Part shown: positions 6,471 through 15,198 of the stretch, in pieces
How the letters are laid out: each line of letters starts with the position of its first letter
How positions within the stretch are numbered: the stretch's first letter is position 1
Origin: an uncultured Marvinbryantia sp.
GTDB lineage: Bacteria > Bacillota > Clostridia > Lachnospirales > Lachnospiraceae
Direction of reading: 5' to 3'
Length of the DNA: 33,859 nt
NCBI GenBank assembly: GCA_934373455.1
Contig: CAKRON010000016.1
Coordinates: 1-33,859 of the forward strand
Notes under the pieces: model-generated
What the model was told of the DNA's origin: nothing
Database searches by the model: none
The model's input: the letters and a program-made list of their open reading frames with translations, nothing else
Made by a program: the position numbers and the translations under genes

Positions 6471-7019
6471 ATGGCTAGTATCATTGTAGCTTTTCCAAAA
6501 GCAGAAGATGCGAAAAATATCAGGAATATTATTGTACGCAATGGATATCAGGTATCAGCCGTTTGTGTCAGCGGAGCACAGGTTCTTCAGACTGCGGACA
6601 GTCTCGGGGAAGGCATGGTGATTTGCAGCTACCGTTTTCGAGATATGCAGTATGATCATTTAAAAGAATGTCTTCCAAAAGATTTTGAGATGCTTCTGGT
6701 TGCTTCAGAAGGTGTGCTGGGAGGCTGCGCAGATCCGGGAATTGTGCGGCTTTGTCTGCCTTTGAAAGTCCATGATTTGATGGATACGATAGAATTTATG
6801 CAGGCATCCATTGTGCGCAGACAGAAGAAACAAAAGAAAATGCCGAAAATCCGGTCAGAAAAAGAACAGAAAATGATTGATGCGGCAAAAAAACTGTTAA
6901 TGGAACGAAACAGTATGTCAGAGGAAGAGGCGCACCGCTATATGCAGAAATGCAGTATGGACAGCGGCACAAATTTGGTTGAGACAGCGGAAATGGTATT
7001 TACATTGATGAAGAATTAA
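6471..7019 (+). CDS. ANTAR-domain antitermination regulator with degenerate receiver
   Basis: 182 residues. The C-terminal part (about 125-180, [27 protein letters not shown] helices) is an ANTAR domain, an RNA-binding module that prevents transcription termination in AmiR, NasR and EutV. The N-terminal part (1-115) is receiver-like but lacks the phosphoacceptor Asp: the strand expected to carry it reads [12 protein letters not shown]. The conserved Lys-Pro pair is replaced by PLKVHDL. It is therefore a pseudo-receiver, probably controlled by protein contact or a small ligand and not by phosphorylation. ANTAR genes next to glnA are common in Clostridia, and the attenuator in the glnA leader makes glnA the obvious target. 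That link is inferred. Confidence 0.88.
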   Translation: MASIIVAFPKAEDAKNIRNIIVRNGYQVSAVCVSGAQVLQTADSLGEGMVICSYRFRDMQYDHLKECLPKDFEMLLVASEGVLGGCADPGIVRLCLPLKVHDLMDTIEFMQASIVRRQKKQKKMPKIRSEKEQKMIDAAKKLLMERNSMSEEEAHRYMQKCSMDSGTNLVETAEMVFTLMKN

Positions 7020-7041
7020 GAAAAGAAGGAGATGTGGAACC

Positions 7042-7875
7042 GTGAAATTCACAAAAATGCATGGAATTGGTAATGATTATGTGTACGTAAATTGCTTTAA
7101 AGAGACCGTGGAGAATCCATCAGAAGTGGCAGTGAAAGTGAGTGACAGGCATTTTGGGATAGGGTCAGATGGATTGATTCTGATTAAACCGTCTGAAGTG
7201 GCAGACGGAAAGATGGAAATGTACAATGCAGACGGATCTCAGGGAGCTATGTGCGGAAATGGGATACGCTGCGTAGCAAAGTACATGTATGATTATGGAA
7301 TTACAGATAAGACCAGCATCAGTGTGGAGACAAAAAGTGGAATAAAGTATCTGGATCTTACACTGAAAGATGGAAAAGTGGATACCGTAAAAGTAAATAT
7401 GGGAATGCCGATATTAAAGGCAGCAGAAATACCGGTACGTTTTGAGAAAGAACGGGTGATCAATGAACCTGTTTTTGTGGATGGGACAGAATGGAGAATT
7501 ACCTGTGTATCCATGGGAAATCCTCATGCAATTACTTACATAGATGATGTGAAAGGACTGGAAATTGAAAAGATCGGTCCGAAATTTGAAAACCATGAGA
7601 TGTTTCCGGACAGAGTAAATACAGAATTTGTTCATGTTATCGATCGAAAGACTGTAGAAATGCGTGTATGGGAAAGAGGATCAGGAGAAACACTGGCCTG
7701 CGGTACAGGAGCCTGTGCAGTGGCTGTTTCATCGATTTTAAATGGTTTGACAGAAGATGAAGTGACAGTGAAACTTCTGGGTGGAGATTTGAAGATTTTC
7801 TGGGATCAGAAGGAAAATACTGTGTATATGACAGGAAGCGCGACAACGGTATTTGACGGAGAAATTGATATATGA
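7042..7875 (+). CDS. dapF: Diaminopimelate epimerase
   Basis: Converts LL-diaminopimelate to meso-diaminopimelate for lysine and peptidoglycan. The 277-residue product is full length. The two catalytic cysteines are visible: Cys71 in MCGNGIRC and Cys220 in ACGTGACA. The N-terminal [15 protein letters not shown] is a family signature. Translation starts at GTG 7042, preceded by AAGGAG. It lies 22 nt after the ANTAR gene and 13 nt before dapL. DapL makes the substrate of DapF, so the pair forms the end of the LL-DAP aminotransferase route to meso-DAP. Confidence 0.97.
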   Translation: MKFTKMHGIGNDYVYVNCFKETVENPSEVAVKVSDRHFGIGSDGLILIKPSEVADGKMEMYNADGSQGAMCGNGIRCVAKYMYDYGITDKTSISVETKSGIKYLDLTLKDGKVDTVKVNMGMPILKAAEIPVRFEKERVINEPVFVDGTEWRITCVSMGNPHAITYIDDVKGLEIEKIGPKFENHEMFPDRVNTEFVHVIDRKTVEMRVWERGSGETLACGTGACAVAVSSILNGLTEDEVTVKLLGGDLKIFWDQKENTVYMTGSATTVFDGEIDI

Positions 7876-7888
7876 GGAGGAAAATAAA

Positions 7889-9103
7889 ATGGTAAAAGTA
7901 AATGAGAATTATCTGAAACTGCCTGGCAGTTATCTTTTTTCCACGATTGGTAAAAAAGTAGCAGCGTTTTCAGCGGAACATCCGGACAAGAAAATTATCC
8001 GTCTTGGAATCGGAGATGTGACACAGCCTCTGGCGCCGGCGATTATTACAGCTCTGCACAGTGCAGTAGATGAGATGGCAGATGCAGCGACCTTTCATGG
8101 CTATGCGCCGGATCTCGGTTACGAATTTTTAAGAAATGCGATTGCAAAGAATGATTATCAGGATCGAGGCTGTGACATCTCAGCAGATGAGATCTTTGTA
8201 TCGGATGGTGCGAAATGTGATTCATCTAATATACAGGAAATTTTCAGTTTAGATAACAAAATTGCTGTGTGTGATCCGGTGTATCCGGTATATGTAGATT
8301 CTAATGTTATGGCAGGGAGAACCGGCAGCTGGGATCCAAAGACAGAAACCTGGAGTGATGTCATTTATATGCCGTGTACGGCAGAGAATCATTTTGCACC
8401 GGAACTTCCAAAAGAAACACCGGATTTGATTTATTTATGTTTTCCAAACAATCCTACCGGTTCGACAATTACCAAAGATCAGCTGCAGGTATGGGTAGAT
8501 TATGCGAACAAAGTGGGGGCAGTCATTATCTATGATGCAGCCTACGAGGCATATATTTCTGAAGAAAATGTACCACATTCTATCTACGAATGCGAAGGTG
8601 CCAGAACCTGCGCGATTGAACTACGCAGTTTTTCTAAAAATGCAGGATTTACAGGAGTTCGTCTTGGATTTACTGTGATTCCAAAAGAATTAAAGGCCGG
8701 CGAAGTCAGCCTGCATCCTCTCTGGGCGAGAAGACATGGAACAAAATATAATGGAGCGCCATATATTGTGCAGCGGGCAGGAGAAGCCGTATATTCACCG
8801 GAAGGAAAAGCACAGTTAAAAGAACAGGTCGCTTATTATATGAATAATGCAAAAGTGATCTACGAAGGATTAAAAAGTGCAGGATATACCGTATCCGGTG
8901 GCGTCAATGCACCTTATATCTGGCTGAAAACACCGGATCATATGACTTCATGGGAATTTTTTGATTATCTTCTGGAAAAAGCAAATGTTGTGGGAACTCC
9001 AGGATCCGGATTTGGACCAAGCGGTGAAGGGTACTTCCGTCTTACGGCATTTGGAAGTTATGAGAATACGGCGGAAGCAATCGAACGCATGAAAGCATTG
9101 TAA
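7889..9103 (+). CDS. dapL: LL-diaminopimelate aminotransferase
   Basis: PLP enzyme that converts tetrahydrodipicolinate plus glutamate directly to LL-diaminopimelate, bypassing the succinylase and acetylase routes. 404 residues, fold-type I aminotransferase. PLP-binding Lys250 lies in [15 protein letters not shown], and FPNNPTG and YDAAYEAY are the conserved active-site blocks. I start at ATG 7889, with GAGGAGG 8 nt upstream; the reading frame is open further left to an ATG at 7853 inside dapF, but that one has no RBS. DapL is known from Clostridia, chlamydiae, some archaea and plants, and its pairing with dapF supports this pathway here. Confidence 0.96.
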   Translation: MVKVNENYLKLPGSYLFSTIGKKVAAFSAEHPDKKIIRLGIGDVTQPLAPAIITALHSAVDEMADAATFHGYAPDLGYEFLRNAIAKNDYQDRGCDISADEIFVSDGAKCDSSNIQEIFSLDNKIAVCDPVYPVYVDSNVMAGRTGSWDPKTETWSDVIYMPCTAENHFAPELPKETPDLIYLCFPNNPTGSTITKDQLQVWVDYANKVGAVIIYDAAYEAYISEENVPHSIYECEGARTCAIELRSFSKNAGFTGVRLGFTVIPKELKAGEVSLHPLWARRHGTKYNGAPYIVQRAGEAVYSPEGKAQLKEQVAYYMNNAKVIYEGLKSAGYTVSGGVNAPYIWLKTPDHMTSWEFFDYLLEKANVVGTPGSGFGPSGEGYFRLTAFGSYENTAEAIERMKAL

Positions 9104-9126
9104 GATTTTTTTAAACCTGTTATACT
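9098..9126 (+). promoter_or_regulatory. Promoter of asnA
   Basis: -35 TTGTAA (9098-9103), 17-nt spacer, -10 TATACT (9121-9126). The -35 overlaps the stop codon of dapL, so asnA can be transcribed separately despite the short gap. Confidence 0.65.
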
Positions 9127-9151
9127 TTATGGATATGAGGAGGATATGAAC

Positions 9152-10162
9152 ATGAACAATTTGATTATTCCAGAAGAATATGCTTCTGCTTTGAACCTGC
9201 ATGATACACAGGTTGCCATCAAAGTAGTAAAAGACTATTTTCAGAAAGCACTGATTACTCGATTGAATCTGCTGCGTGTGACAGCACCGTTGTTTGTAAC
9301 ACCACAGTCTGGTTTGAATGATAACTTAAATGGTGTAGAACGTCCGGTTTCATTCGGAATCAAAGAACAGAATGATGCCCAGGCAGAGATTGTACATTCT
9401 CTGGCAAAATGGAAACGTTATGCGTTGAAGAAATATGGATTTTCCCATGGGGAAGGTCTGTATACAGATATGAATGCAATCCGCCGAGACGAAGATACAG
9501 ATAATATACATTCTATTTATGTGGATCAGTGGGACTGGGAAAAGATTATTTATAAAGAAGAACGCAATATGGAGACATTGAAAAATGTGGTGAAAAATGT
9601 GTATAAGGCATTAAAAGCCACAGAGACCTATATGTCTTTGCAATATGATTATATTGAAGAAATTCTGCCAAAGGATATTTTCTTTATTACGACACAGGAA
9701 TTGGAAGATATGTATCCAGACTGCACTCCTAAGGAACGGGAGTATAAGATCACGAAATTAAAAGGTGCGGTGTTTATCATGCAGATCGGTGGAAAGCTGG
9801 CATCCGGTGAAAAGCACGATGGACGTGCACCGGACTATGATGACTGGTCATTAAATGGTGATATTATCGTCTATTATCCGGTACTGGACATTGCATTGGA
9901 ATTATCTTCTATGGGTATCCGTGTAGATGAAGAAGCACTGGAAAAACAGTTAGAAGAAGCAGGATGTCCGGAAAGAAGAGAGCTGCCGTTCCAGAAAGCA
10001 ATTCTGGAAGGAAAACTGCCATACACAATTGGTGGTGGTATTGGCCAGTCACGAATCTGTATGTTTTATTTAAGAAAAGCACATATCGGAGAAGTTCAGG
10101 CTTCCCTGTGGCCGGAAGATGTGACAGAGACAGCCGAGAAAGCAGGAATACAGCTTCTGTAA
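9152..10162 (+). CDS. asnA: Aspartate--ammonia ligase (asparagine synthetase A)
   Basis: Makes asparagine from aspartate, ammonia and ATP; structurally related to class II aspartyl-tRNA synthetases. 336 residues, as usual for AsnA. Typical blocks are GIKEQNDAQAEIVHSLAKWK (about 65-85), ADMNAIR-like YTDMNAIRRDE, and the C-terminal GGGIGQSRICMFYLRKAHI. Two ATGs, 9146 and 9152, are in frame. I choose 9152 because GAGGAGG then lies at a normal distance; with 9146 the gap would be about 2 nt. It has its own promoter and precedes an Asn-specific T-box operon, so both free Asn and tRNA-bound Asn are made from adjacent transcription units. Confidence 0.96.
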   Translation: MNNLIIPEEYASALNLHDTQVAIKVVKDYFQKALITRLNLLRVTAPLFVTPQSGLNDNLNGVERPVSFGIKEQNDAQAEIVHSLAKWKRYALKKYGFSHGEGLYTDMNAIRRDEDTDNIHSIYVDQWDWEKIIYKEERNMETLKNVVKNVYKALKATETYMSLQYDYIEEILPKDIFFITTQELEDMYPDCTPKEREYKITKLKGAVFIMQIGGKLASGEKHDGRAPDYDDWSLNGDIIVYYPVLDIALELSSMGIRVDEEALEKQLEEAGCPERRELPFQKAILEGKLPYTIGGGIGQSRICMFYLRKAHIGEVQASLWPEDVTETAEKAGIQLL

Positions 10163-10209
10163 TAACTCTCTTGCATTATATTAATGCGATTAATTCATTA
10201 AACATAGTA

Positions 10210-10238
10210 TTGTAATTAATAAAACTGTGTGTTAATAT
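10210..10238 (+). promoter_or_regulatory. Promoter of the T-box/aspS2-gatCAB operon
   Basis: -35 TTGTAA (10210-10215), 17-nt spacer, -10 TAATAT (10233-10238). It starts about 50 nt after the asnA stop and would initiate near 10245, just ahead of the T-box leader. Confidence 0.65.
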
Positions 10239-10244
10239 AGCTGA

Positions 10245-10530
10245 CATAAATGAATGGAAAAGCAATGAAGGAGACTCCGGCAGAGGAACCTGACAGGGAT
10301 ACAGCGTCACCGACTGAGAGCGCTGTTTAGGGGAATCACCAATGGGGAACACTCTGGAGCAGACCGGCCCAACAGATCTGACTGTCAGATAAGTAAGTCG
10401 GTACGTGGTACGCGTTAAGTACGAAAGTGGCATGCAAAGGCGCGTGCAACTGCGGGTGGCACCGCGGCTATATAGATCATATACCGTCCCGGAACAGAAA
10501 TGAGAGTTTCTGTTTCCGGGATTTTTTTAT
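10245..10530 (+). promoter_or_regulatory. T-box riboswitch, probable Asn (AAC) specifier
   Basis: The T-box signature GGGTGGCACCGCGG lies at 10454-10467. The terminator that competes with the antiterminator pairs 10488-10500 with 10507-10520 (one bulge) and is followed by seven T at 10522-10528. Stem I features include an ACAGCG/CGCTGT distal hairpin with a CTGAGAG loop (near 10301-10325) and GAACACTCTGGAGC (10348-10361). CCGG on the 5' strand near 10277-10280 pairs with CCGG near 10364-10367, which places AAC (10371-10373, followed by A) in the specifier loop. Uncharged tRNA(Asn) would then stabilise the antiterminator and turn on aspS2-gatCAB. The T-box call is firm; the specifier is read by eye. 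Confidence 0.93.
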
Positions 10531-10552
10531 TTCAGTAGAAAGGAGTATGAAT

Positions 10553-11884
10553 ATGGAGACATTAAATGGAGTAATCAAAAAAGAAACAAAGGAAATTAGT
10601 GAGTTAGTCAGTCCTCAGATGACCGGACAGGTGGTAAAAGTAAATGGTGCGGTACATGTTATCCGTGATATGGGAGAAATCGCATTTGTGATTCTGCGAA
10701 AAAGAGAGGGTCTTCTTCAGTGCGTTTATGAAGAAGGAAAGGTCAATGTCCCACTTTCTGAAATGAAAGAAGGTACAACTTTAGAAGTGACAGGAGTAGT
10801 AAAAGAAGAAGAAAAGGCACCTCATGGAATTGAAATTCGAATGACGGATGTAACCATTTTAAGTCAGCCGACAGAGGCTATGCCACTGGCAATTTCAAAA
10901 TGGAAAATGAATGCTTCGCTGGAAGCAAAGCTGAATATGCGCGGGATTTCTCTTCGTAATATCAGAGAACGGGCAAAATTTAAAATACAGGAAGGGATAG
11001 CACGAGGTTTCCGTGAGTTTTTATATGAACAGGGATTTACAGAGATACGCACGGCTAAGATCGGGGCACGAGGAGCAGAAGGAGGTGCGAACCTGTTTCG
11101 TCTGGATTATTTCCACAAACCGGCAGTGCTCGCCCAGAGTCCACAGTTTTATAAACAAATGATGGTAGGTGTTTATGACCGTGTATTCGAAACAGGTCCG
11201 GTGTTCCGTGCAGAAAAGCATAATACCAAACGTCATTTAAATGAATATACCAGTCTGGATTTTGAAATGGGCTATATCGACAGTTTCCTGGATATTTGCG
11301 GAATGGAAACAGGATTTTTGCAGTATACGATGAAATTCCTTCAGGAACATTACAGCGAAGAACTGAACATTCTGAATGTAACGATTCCGAAGACAGATCA
11401 TATTCCGATGGTACGTTTTGATGATGCAAAGAGAATGGTATCAGAAAAATATAACAGACGAATTAAGAATCCATATGATCTGGAACCGGAAGAAGAAGCA
11501 TTGATCGGACAGTTGTTTAAAGAAGATTATGATGCGGATTTTGTATTTGTAACACACTATCCATCCAAAAAACGTCCGTTTTATGCTATGGATGATCCAA
11601 AAGATCCGAAATTTACGTTAAGCTTTGATTTGTTGTTCCATGGCATGGAAATCACAACAGGAGGACAGCGTATACACGATTATCAAATGCTGCTGGATAA
11701 GATTGCAGCCCGTGGTATGACTACAGAAGGAATGGATTCCTATCTTGAAGTATTCAAACACGGCATGCCGCCTCACGGAGGACTGGGTATCGGACTGGAA
11801 AGACTTACCATGAAACTGTTGGGTGAAGATAATGTAAGAGAGACAACCTTGTTTCCAAGAGATCTTTCAAGACTGGAACCGTAA
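10553..11884 (+). CDS. aspS2: Archaeal-type aspartyl-tRNA synthetase, probably non-discriminating (Asp to tRNA-Asn)
   Basis: Class IIb synthetase of 443 residues. It has an N-terminal OB-fold anticodon-binding domain (about 10-115), then the catalytic domain with motif 2 (FETGPVFRAEKHNTKRH) and motif 3 (GLGIGLERLTM). It lacks the large insertion domain of bacterial AspRS, as in archaeal-type AspRS2. The GatCAB genes directly downstream and the Asn-type T-box upstream imply that it loads Asp on tRNA(Asn) for transamidation; this rests on context, since specificity cannot be read from the sequence alone. I start at ATG 10553 (AAGGAG 7 nt upstream); the ATG at 10547 is too close to the RBS. A discriminating AspRS or AsnRS elsewhere in the genome is not excluded. 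Confidence 0.88.
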   Translation: METLNGVIKKETKEISELVSPQMTGQVVKVNGAVHVIRDMGEIAFVILRKREGLLQCVYEEGKVNVPLSEMKEGTTLEVTGVVKEEEKAPHGIEIRMTDVTILSQPTEAMPLAISKWKMNASLEAKLNMRGISLRNIRERAKFKIQEGIARGFREFLYEQGFTEIRTAKIGARGAEGGANLFRLDYFHKPAVLAQSPQFYKQMMVGVYDRVFETGPVFRAEKHNTKRHLNEYTSLDFEMGYIDSFLDICGMETGFLQYTMKFLQEHYSEELNILNVTIPKTDHIPMVRFDDAKRMVSEKYNRRIKNPYDLEPEEEALIGQLFKEDYDADFVFVTHYPSKKRPFYAMDDPKDPKFTLSFDLLFHGMEITTGGQRIHDYQMLLDKIAARGMTTEGMDSYLEVFKHGMPPHGGLGIGLERLTMKLLGEDNVRETTLFPRDLSRLEP

Positions 11885-11899
11885 AGGAGATGCGAGAAT

Positions 11900-12193
11900 A
11901 TGGCAAATATAATATCAGATGAGACAATGGAATATGTAGGGATTCTGGCAAAACTGGAATTATCGGAAGAAGAAAAAGCACAGGCAAAAAAAGATATGGA
12001 AACCATGCTGGATTATATAGATCAGTTAAATGAATTGGATACTACAGGCGTAGAACCAATGTCTCATGTATTTCCGGTATACAATGTGTTTCGGGAAGAT
12101 GTGGTGACAAATGGAGATGACAGCGAGAACATGCTGAGAAATGCACCTGCAAAGAAAGATGGGGCATTTATGGTTCCTAAGACAGTAGAATAA
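11900..12193 (+). CDS. gatC: Asp-tRNA(Asn)/Glu-tRNA(Gln) amidotransferase subunit C
   Basis: The 97-residue small subunit links GatA and GatB in the amidotransferase that turns Asp-tRNA(Asn) into Asn-tRNA(Asn), or Glu-tRNA(Gln) into Gln-tRNA(Gln). The family pattern is clear: [15 protein letters not shown] at the start, [20 protein letters not shown] in the middle and FMVPKTVE at the end. A good AAGGAG RBS precedes it and gatA follows after 12 nt. Confidence 0.95.
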   Translation: MANIISDETMEYVGILAKLELSEEEKAQAKKDMETMLDYIDQLNELDTTGVEPMSHVFPVYNVFREDVVTNGDDSENMLRNAPAKKDGAFMVPKTVE

Positions 12194-12205
12194 AGGAGAA
12201 CAGAC

Positions 12206-13693
12206 ATGGAATTACTGGAATATACAGCAGTGGAATTAGGGAAAAAAATCAAATCCGGTGATGTCACAGTAAAAGAAGCAGTAACAGCCTGCATCGATCA
12301 GATAGAAAAAGTGGAAGGCACGGTTCATGCTTATGTGACGCTGGATAAAGAAGGGGCGTTGAAAAAAGCAGAAGAAATTCAGAAAAAAATCGATCTGGGA
12401 GAACTGACAGGACCATTGGCAGGAGTACCGGCAGCGATCAAAGACAATATGTGTATTGAAGGAATGCGTACGACATGCAGTTCCAGAATACTGGATAACT
12501 TTATTCCGACTTATACAGCAGAAGCAGTAAAGAATCTGGAAAAAGCAGGAGCGGTAATTCTCGGAAAAACAAACATGGATGAGTTTGCCATGGGAAGTAC
12601 AACGGAAACATCGGCCTATGGCGTAACGAGGAATCCATGGAATCCGGAACATGTACCGGGAGGATCTTCTGGTGGTTCCTGTGCAGCAGTGGCAGCGGAA
12701 GAATGCTTCTATGCTTTAGGGTCTGATACAGGTGGTTCGATTCGACAGCCAAGTTCTTTCTGCGGTGTCACAGGAATCAAACCTACCTATGGAACCGTAT
12801 CTCGTTATGGACTGATTGCCTATGGATCCTCTTTGGATCAGATTGGACCGGTAGGAAAAGATGTCACAGACTGTGCAACTATTTTGGAGATCATTACTTC
12901 ACACGATAAAAAAGACAGTACTTCTCTGGAACGTTCAGATAGTGATTTTACGTCTGCCCTTGTGAAAGATGTAAAAGGTATGAAAATAGGTATCCCAAAG
13001 GATTATCTTGGAAAAGGACTGGACCCGGAAGTAAAAGAAGCAGTGCTGGCAGCAGCAAAAGTGCTGGCGGAAGCCGGAGCAGAAGTAGAGGAATTTGATT
13101 TAAGTCTGGTAGATTATGCGATACCGGCATATTATACGATTGCCGCTGCGGAGGCAAGTTCCAATCTGGAACGTTTTGATGGCGTGAAATATGGATACCG
13201 GGCAAAAGAATACGAAGGACTTCATGGTATGTACAAAAAAAGCCGGTCAGAAGGATTTGGACCAGAAGTGAAGCGAAGAATTATGCTGGGATCTTTTGTA
13301 TTAAGTTCCGGTTATTATGATGCTTATTATTTAAAAGCGCTGCGCACGAAAGCGCTGATAAAAAAAGCTTTTGATAAAGCATTTGCATCTTATGATGTAA
13401 TTCTCGGGCCGGCAGCTCCTACTACGGCACCGAAGCTGGGAGAAAGCCTTGGGGATCCTTTAAAAATGTATCTCGGTGACATTTATACGATTTCCTGTAA
13501 TCTGGCAGGACTTCCGGGTATGACAGTACCATGTGGAATTGACAGTAAGGGTCTGCCAATTGGTGTGCAGCTTCTTGGAGACTGCTTTCAGGAAAAGAAA
13601 ATAATCCGGGCTGCGTATACTTATGAGCAGAGCAGGCAGGAGAAAATTATTTGTCCGAATAGAAAAGACGTATTAGAAAAGGCGGTGGAGTAA
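12206..13693 (+). CDS. gatA: Asp-tRNA(Asn)/Glu-tRNA(Gln) amidotransferase subunit A
   Basis: Glutaminase subunit that releases ammonia from glutamine and channels it to GatB. 495 residues, amidase-signature family. The Ser-cisSer-Lys triad is visible: Lys79 in AAIKDNM, the cis-Ser in GGSSGGS near 154 and nucleophile Ser178 in SDTGGSIRQPSSFCG. The C-terminal GLPGMTVPCG and LPIGVQLLG blocks are typical. The stop codon abuts the gatB start codon with no gap, so translation is probably coupled. Glutamine for this reaction would come from GlnA, encoded about 6 kb upstream. Confidence 0.97.
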   Translation: MELLEYTAVELGKKIKSGDVTVKEAVTACIDQIEKVEGTVHAYVTLDKEGALKKAEEIQKKIDLGELTGPLAGVPAAIKDNMCIEGMRTTCSSRILDNFIPTYTAEAVKNLEKAGAVILGKTNMDEFAMGSTTETSAYGVTRNPWNPEHVPGGSSGGSCAAVAAEECFYALGSDTGGSIRQPSSFCGVTGIKPTYGTVSRYGLIAYGSSLDQIGPVGKDVTDCATILEIITSHDKKDSTSLERSDSDFTSALVKDVKGMKIGIPKDYLGKGLDPEVKEAVLAAAKVLAEAGAEVEEFDLSLVDYAIPAYYTIAAAEASSNLERFDGVKYGYRAKEYEGLHGMYKKSRSEGFGPEVKRRIMLGSFVLSSGYYDAYYLKALRTKALIKKAFDKAFASYDVILGPAAPTTAPKLGESLGDPLKMYLGDIYTISCNLAGLPGMTVPCGIDSKGLPIGVQLLGDCFQEKKIIRAAYTYEQSRQEKIICPNRKDVLEKAVE

Positions 13694-15130
13694 ATGGCAA
13701 AACAATATGAGACAGTCATCGGTCTGGAAGTGCATGTGGAACTGGCGACCAAGACAAAGATTTTCTGTGGTTGTTCTACAGCATTCGGAGGTGCACCGAA
13801 CACCCATACCTGTCCTGTGTGTACCGGTATGCCAGGGTCTCTTCCGGTTTTAAATAAGCAGGTTGTGGAATATGCATTAGCAGTGGGGCTGGCTACGGAC
13901 TGTAAAATAAATCAGTACTGTAAATTTGACCGAAAGAATTATTTCTATCCGGATAATCCACAAAACTATCAGATTTCTCAATTATATCTGCCAATCTGCC
14001 ATGACGGAAAAGTAGAGATTGAGACAACAGCCGGAAAGAAATACATTGGTATTCATGAAATTCACATGGAAGAGGACGCAGGAAAACTGGTACATGATGA
14101 ATGGGAAGATTGTTCGCTGGTAGATTATAACCGAAGTGGTGTGCCGTTGATTGAGATTGTATCAGAGCCTGATATGAGAAGTGCGGAAGAAGTAATTGCA
14201 TATTTGGATAAACTGCGGCTGATTATTCAGTATCTGGGTGCTTCTGACTGCAAGCTTCAGGAAGGATCTATGCGTGCCGATGTGAACTTATCTGTTCGCG
14301 AGTTAGGGGCAGAAAAATTTGGTACCCGTACAGAAATGAAAAACATTAACTCTTTTAAAGCAATTGCAAGGGCAATTGAAGGAGAACGGGCGCGTCAGAT
14401 TGAACTTCTGGAAATGGGCAAATCGGTGATACAGGAGACAAGAAGATGGGATGATAACAAAGAGTATTCTTATGCTATGAGGTCAAAGGAAGATGCTCAG
14501 GATTACAGATATTTCCCAGATCCGGATCTGGTACCGATTATGATCAGTGATGAATGGATAGAACGGGTAAAAGCAGCACAGCCGGAACTTCGTACCGAAA
14601 AACTGGAGAGATACAAGAGAGAGTTTGATATTCCGGAATATGATGCAGAAATTCTCACATCATCGAAACATATGGCAGATATTTTTGAAGCGGCGACAGC
14701 AATCTGTAAAAAACCAAAGAAAGTATCCAACTGGCTGATGGTGGAAACCTTGCGCCTTTTAAAAGAAAAGGGACAGGATCCGGAAGATATTGCTTTCTCA
14801 CCTAAAAATCTGGCATCGCTTGTAGAACTGACAGAAGAAAACACAATTAACAGTAGTGTGGCAAAAGAAGTATTTGAGAAAATTTTTGAAGAAGATATAG
14901 ATCCGGTTTCTTATGTGGAGAAACATGGCTTGAAGACTGTGAATGATGAAGGAGCACTGCGCAGTATCATAGAAGAAATTGTAGCAGCAAATCCCCAGTC
15001 AGTGGCTGATTACAAGGGTGGTAAGCAGAAAGCCCTTGGTTTTCTGGTAGGGCAGACCATGAAGGCTATGAAAGGAAAAGCAGATCCTGCATCTGTCAAT
15101 AAATTGTTAAAAGAAATTCTGGATTGCTAA
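13694..15130 (+). CDS. gatB: Asp-tRNA(Asn)/Glu-tRNA(Gln) amidotransferase subunit B
   Basis: Activates the tRNA-bound Asp or Glu side chain with ATP and amidates it using ammonia from GatA. 478 residues. The N-terminal cradle domain begins ETVIGLEVHVEL and carries the zinc-type cysteines CGCS and CPVC (about residues 27-45), followed by FDRKNYFYPDNPQNYQISQ. The C-terminal YqeY-like tail domain (about 330-478) contains VGQTMKAMKGKADP. It starts directly at the gatA stop. No clear terminator follows; the next gene has its own promoter. Confidence 0.97.
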   Translation: MAKQYETVIGLEVHVELATKTKIFCGCSTAFGGAPNTHTCPVCTGMPGSLPVLNKQVVEYALAVGLATDCKINQYCKFDRKNYFYPDNPQNYQISQLYLPICHDGKVEIETTAGKKYIGIHEIHMEEDAGKLVHDEWEDCSLVDYNRSGVPLIEIVSEPDMRSAEEVIAYLDKLRLIIQYLGASDCKLQEGSMRADVNLSVRELGAEKFGTRTEMKNINSFKAIARAIEGERARQIELLEMGKSVIQETRRWDDNKEYSYAMRSKEDAQDYRYFPDPDLVPIMISDEWIERVKAAQPELRTEKLERYKREFDIPEYDAEILTSSKHMADIFEAATAICKKPKKVSNWLMVETLRLLKEKGQDPEDIAFSPKNLASLVELTEENTINSSVAKEVFEKIFEEDIDPVSYVEKHGLKTVNDEGALRSIIEEIVAANPQSVADYKGGKQKALGFLVGQTMKAMKGKADPASVNKLLKEILDC

Positions 15131-15145
15131 GAAAAACGCTTTTAC

Positions 15146-15174
15146 TTGTAATTTTTCATAAGAGTAGATATACT
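15146..15174 (+). promoter_or_regulatory. Promoter of the lipoprotein-nrdD-trk operon
   Basis: -35 TTGTAA (15146-15151), 17-nt spacer, -10 TATACT (15169-15174). Hexamers and spacing are identical to the asnA promoter. The first gene starts 24 nt after the -10. Confidence 0.68.
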
Positions 15175-15198
15175 TAGAAACATGGAAAGGAGAGATCC

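Noticed and set aside
9964..10215. 83-codon ORF overlapping the asnA 3' end and the T-box promoter
   Set aside because: Alternate frame of asnA without RBS; it ends in the intergenic AT-rich stretch.
10268..10370. Resemblance to a glycine riboswitch in the leader before aspS2
   Set aside because: The similar-looking GGGGAA and CTCTGG segments are explained by Stem I of a T-box; the downstream T-box signature and terminator are decisive.
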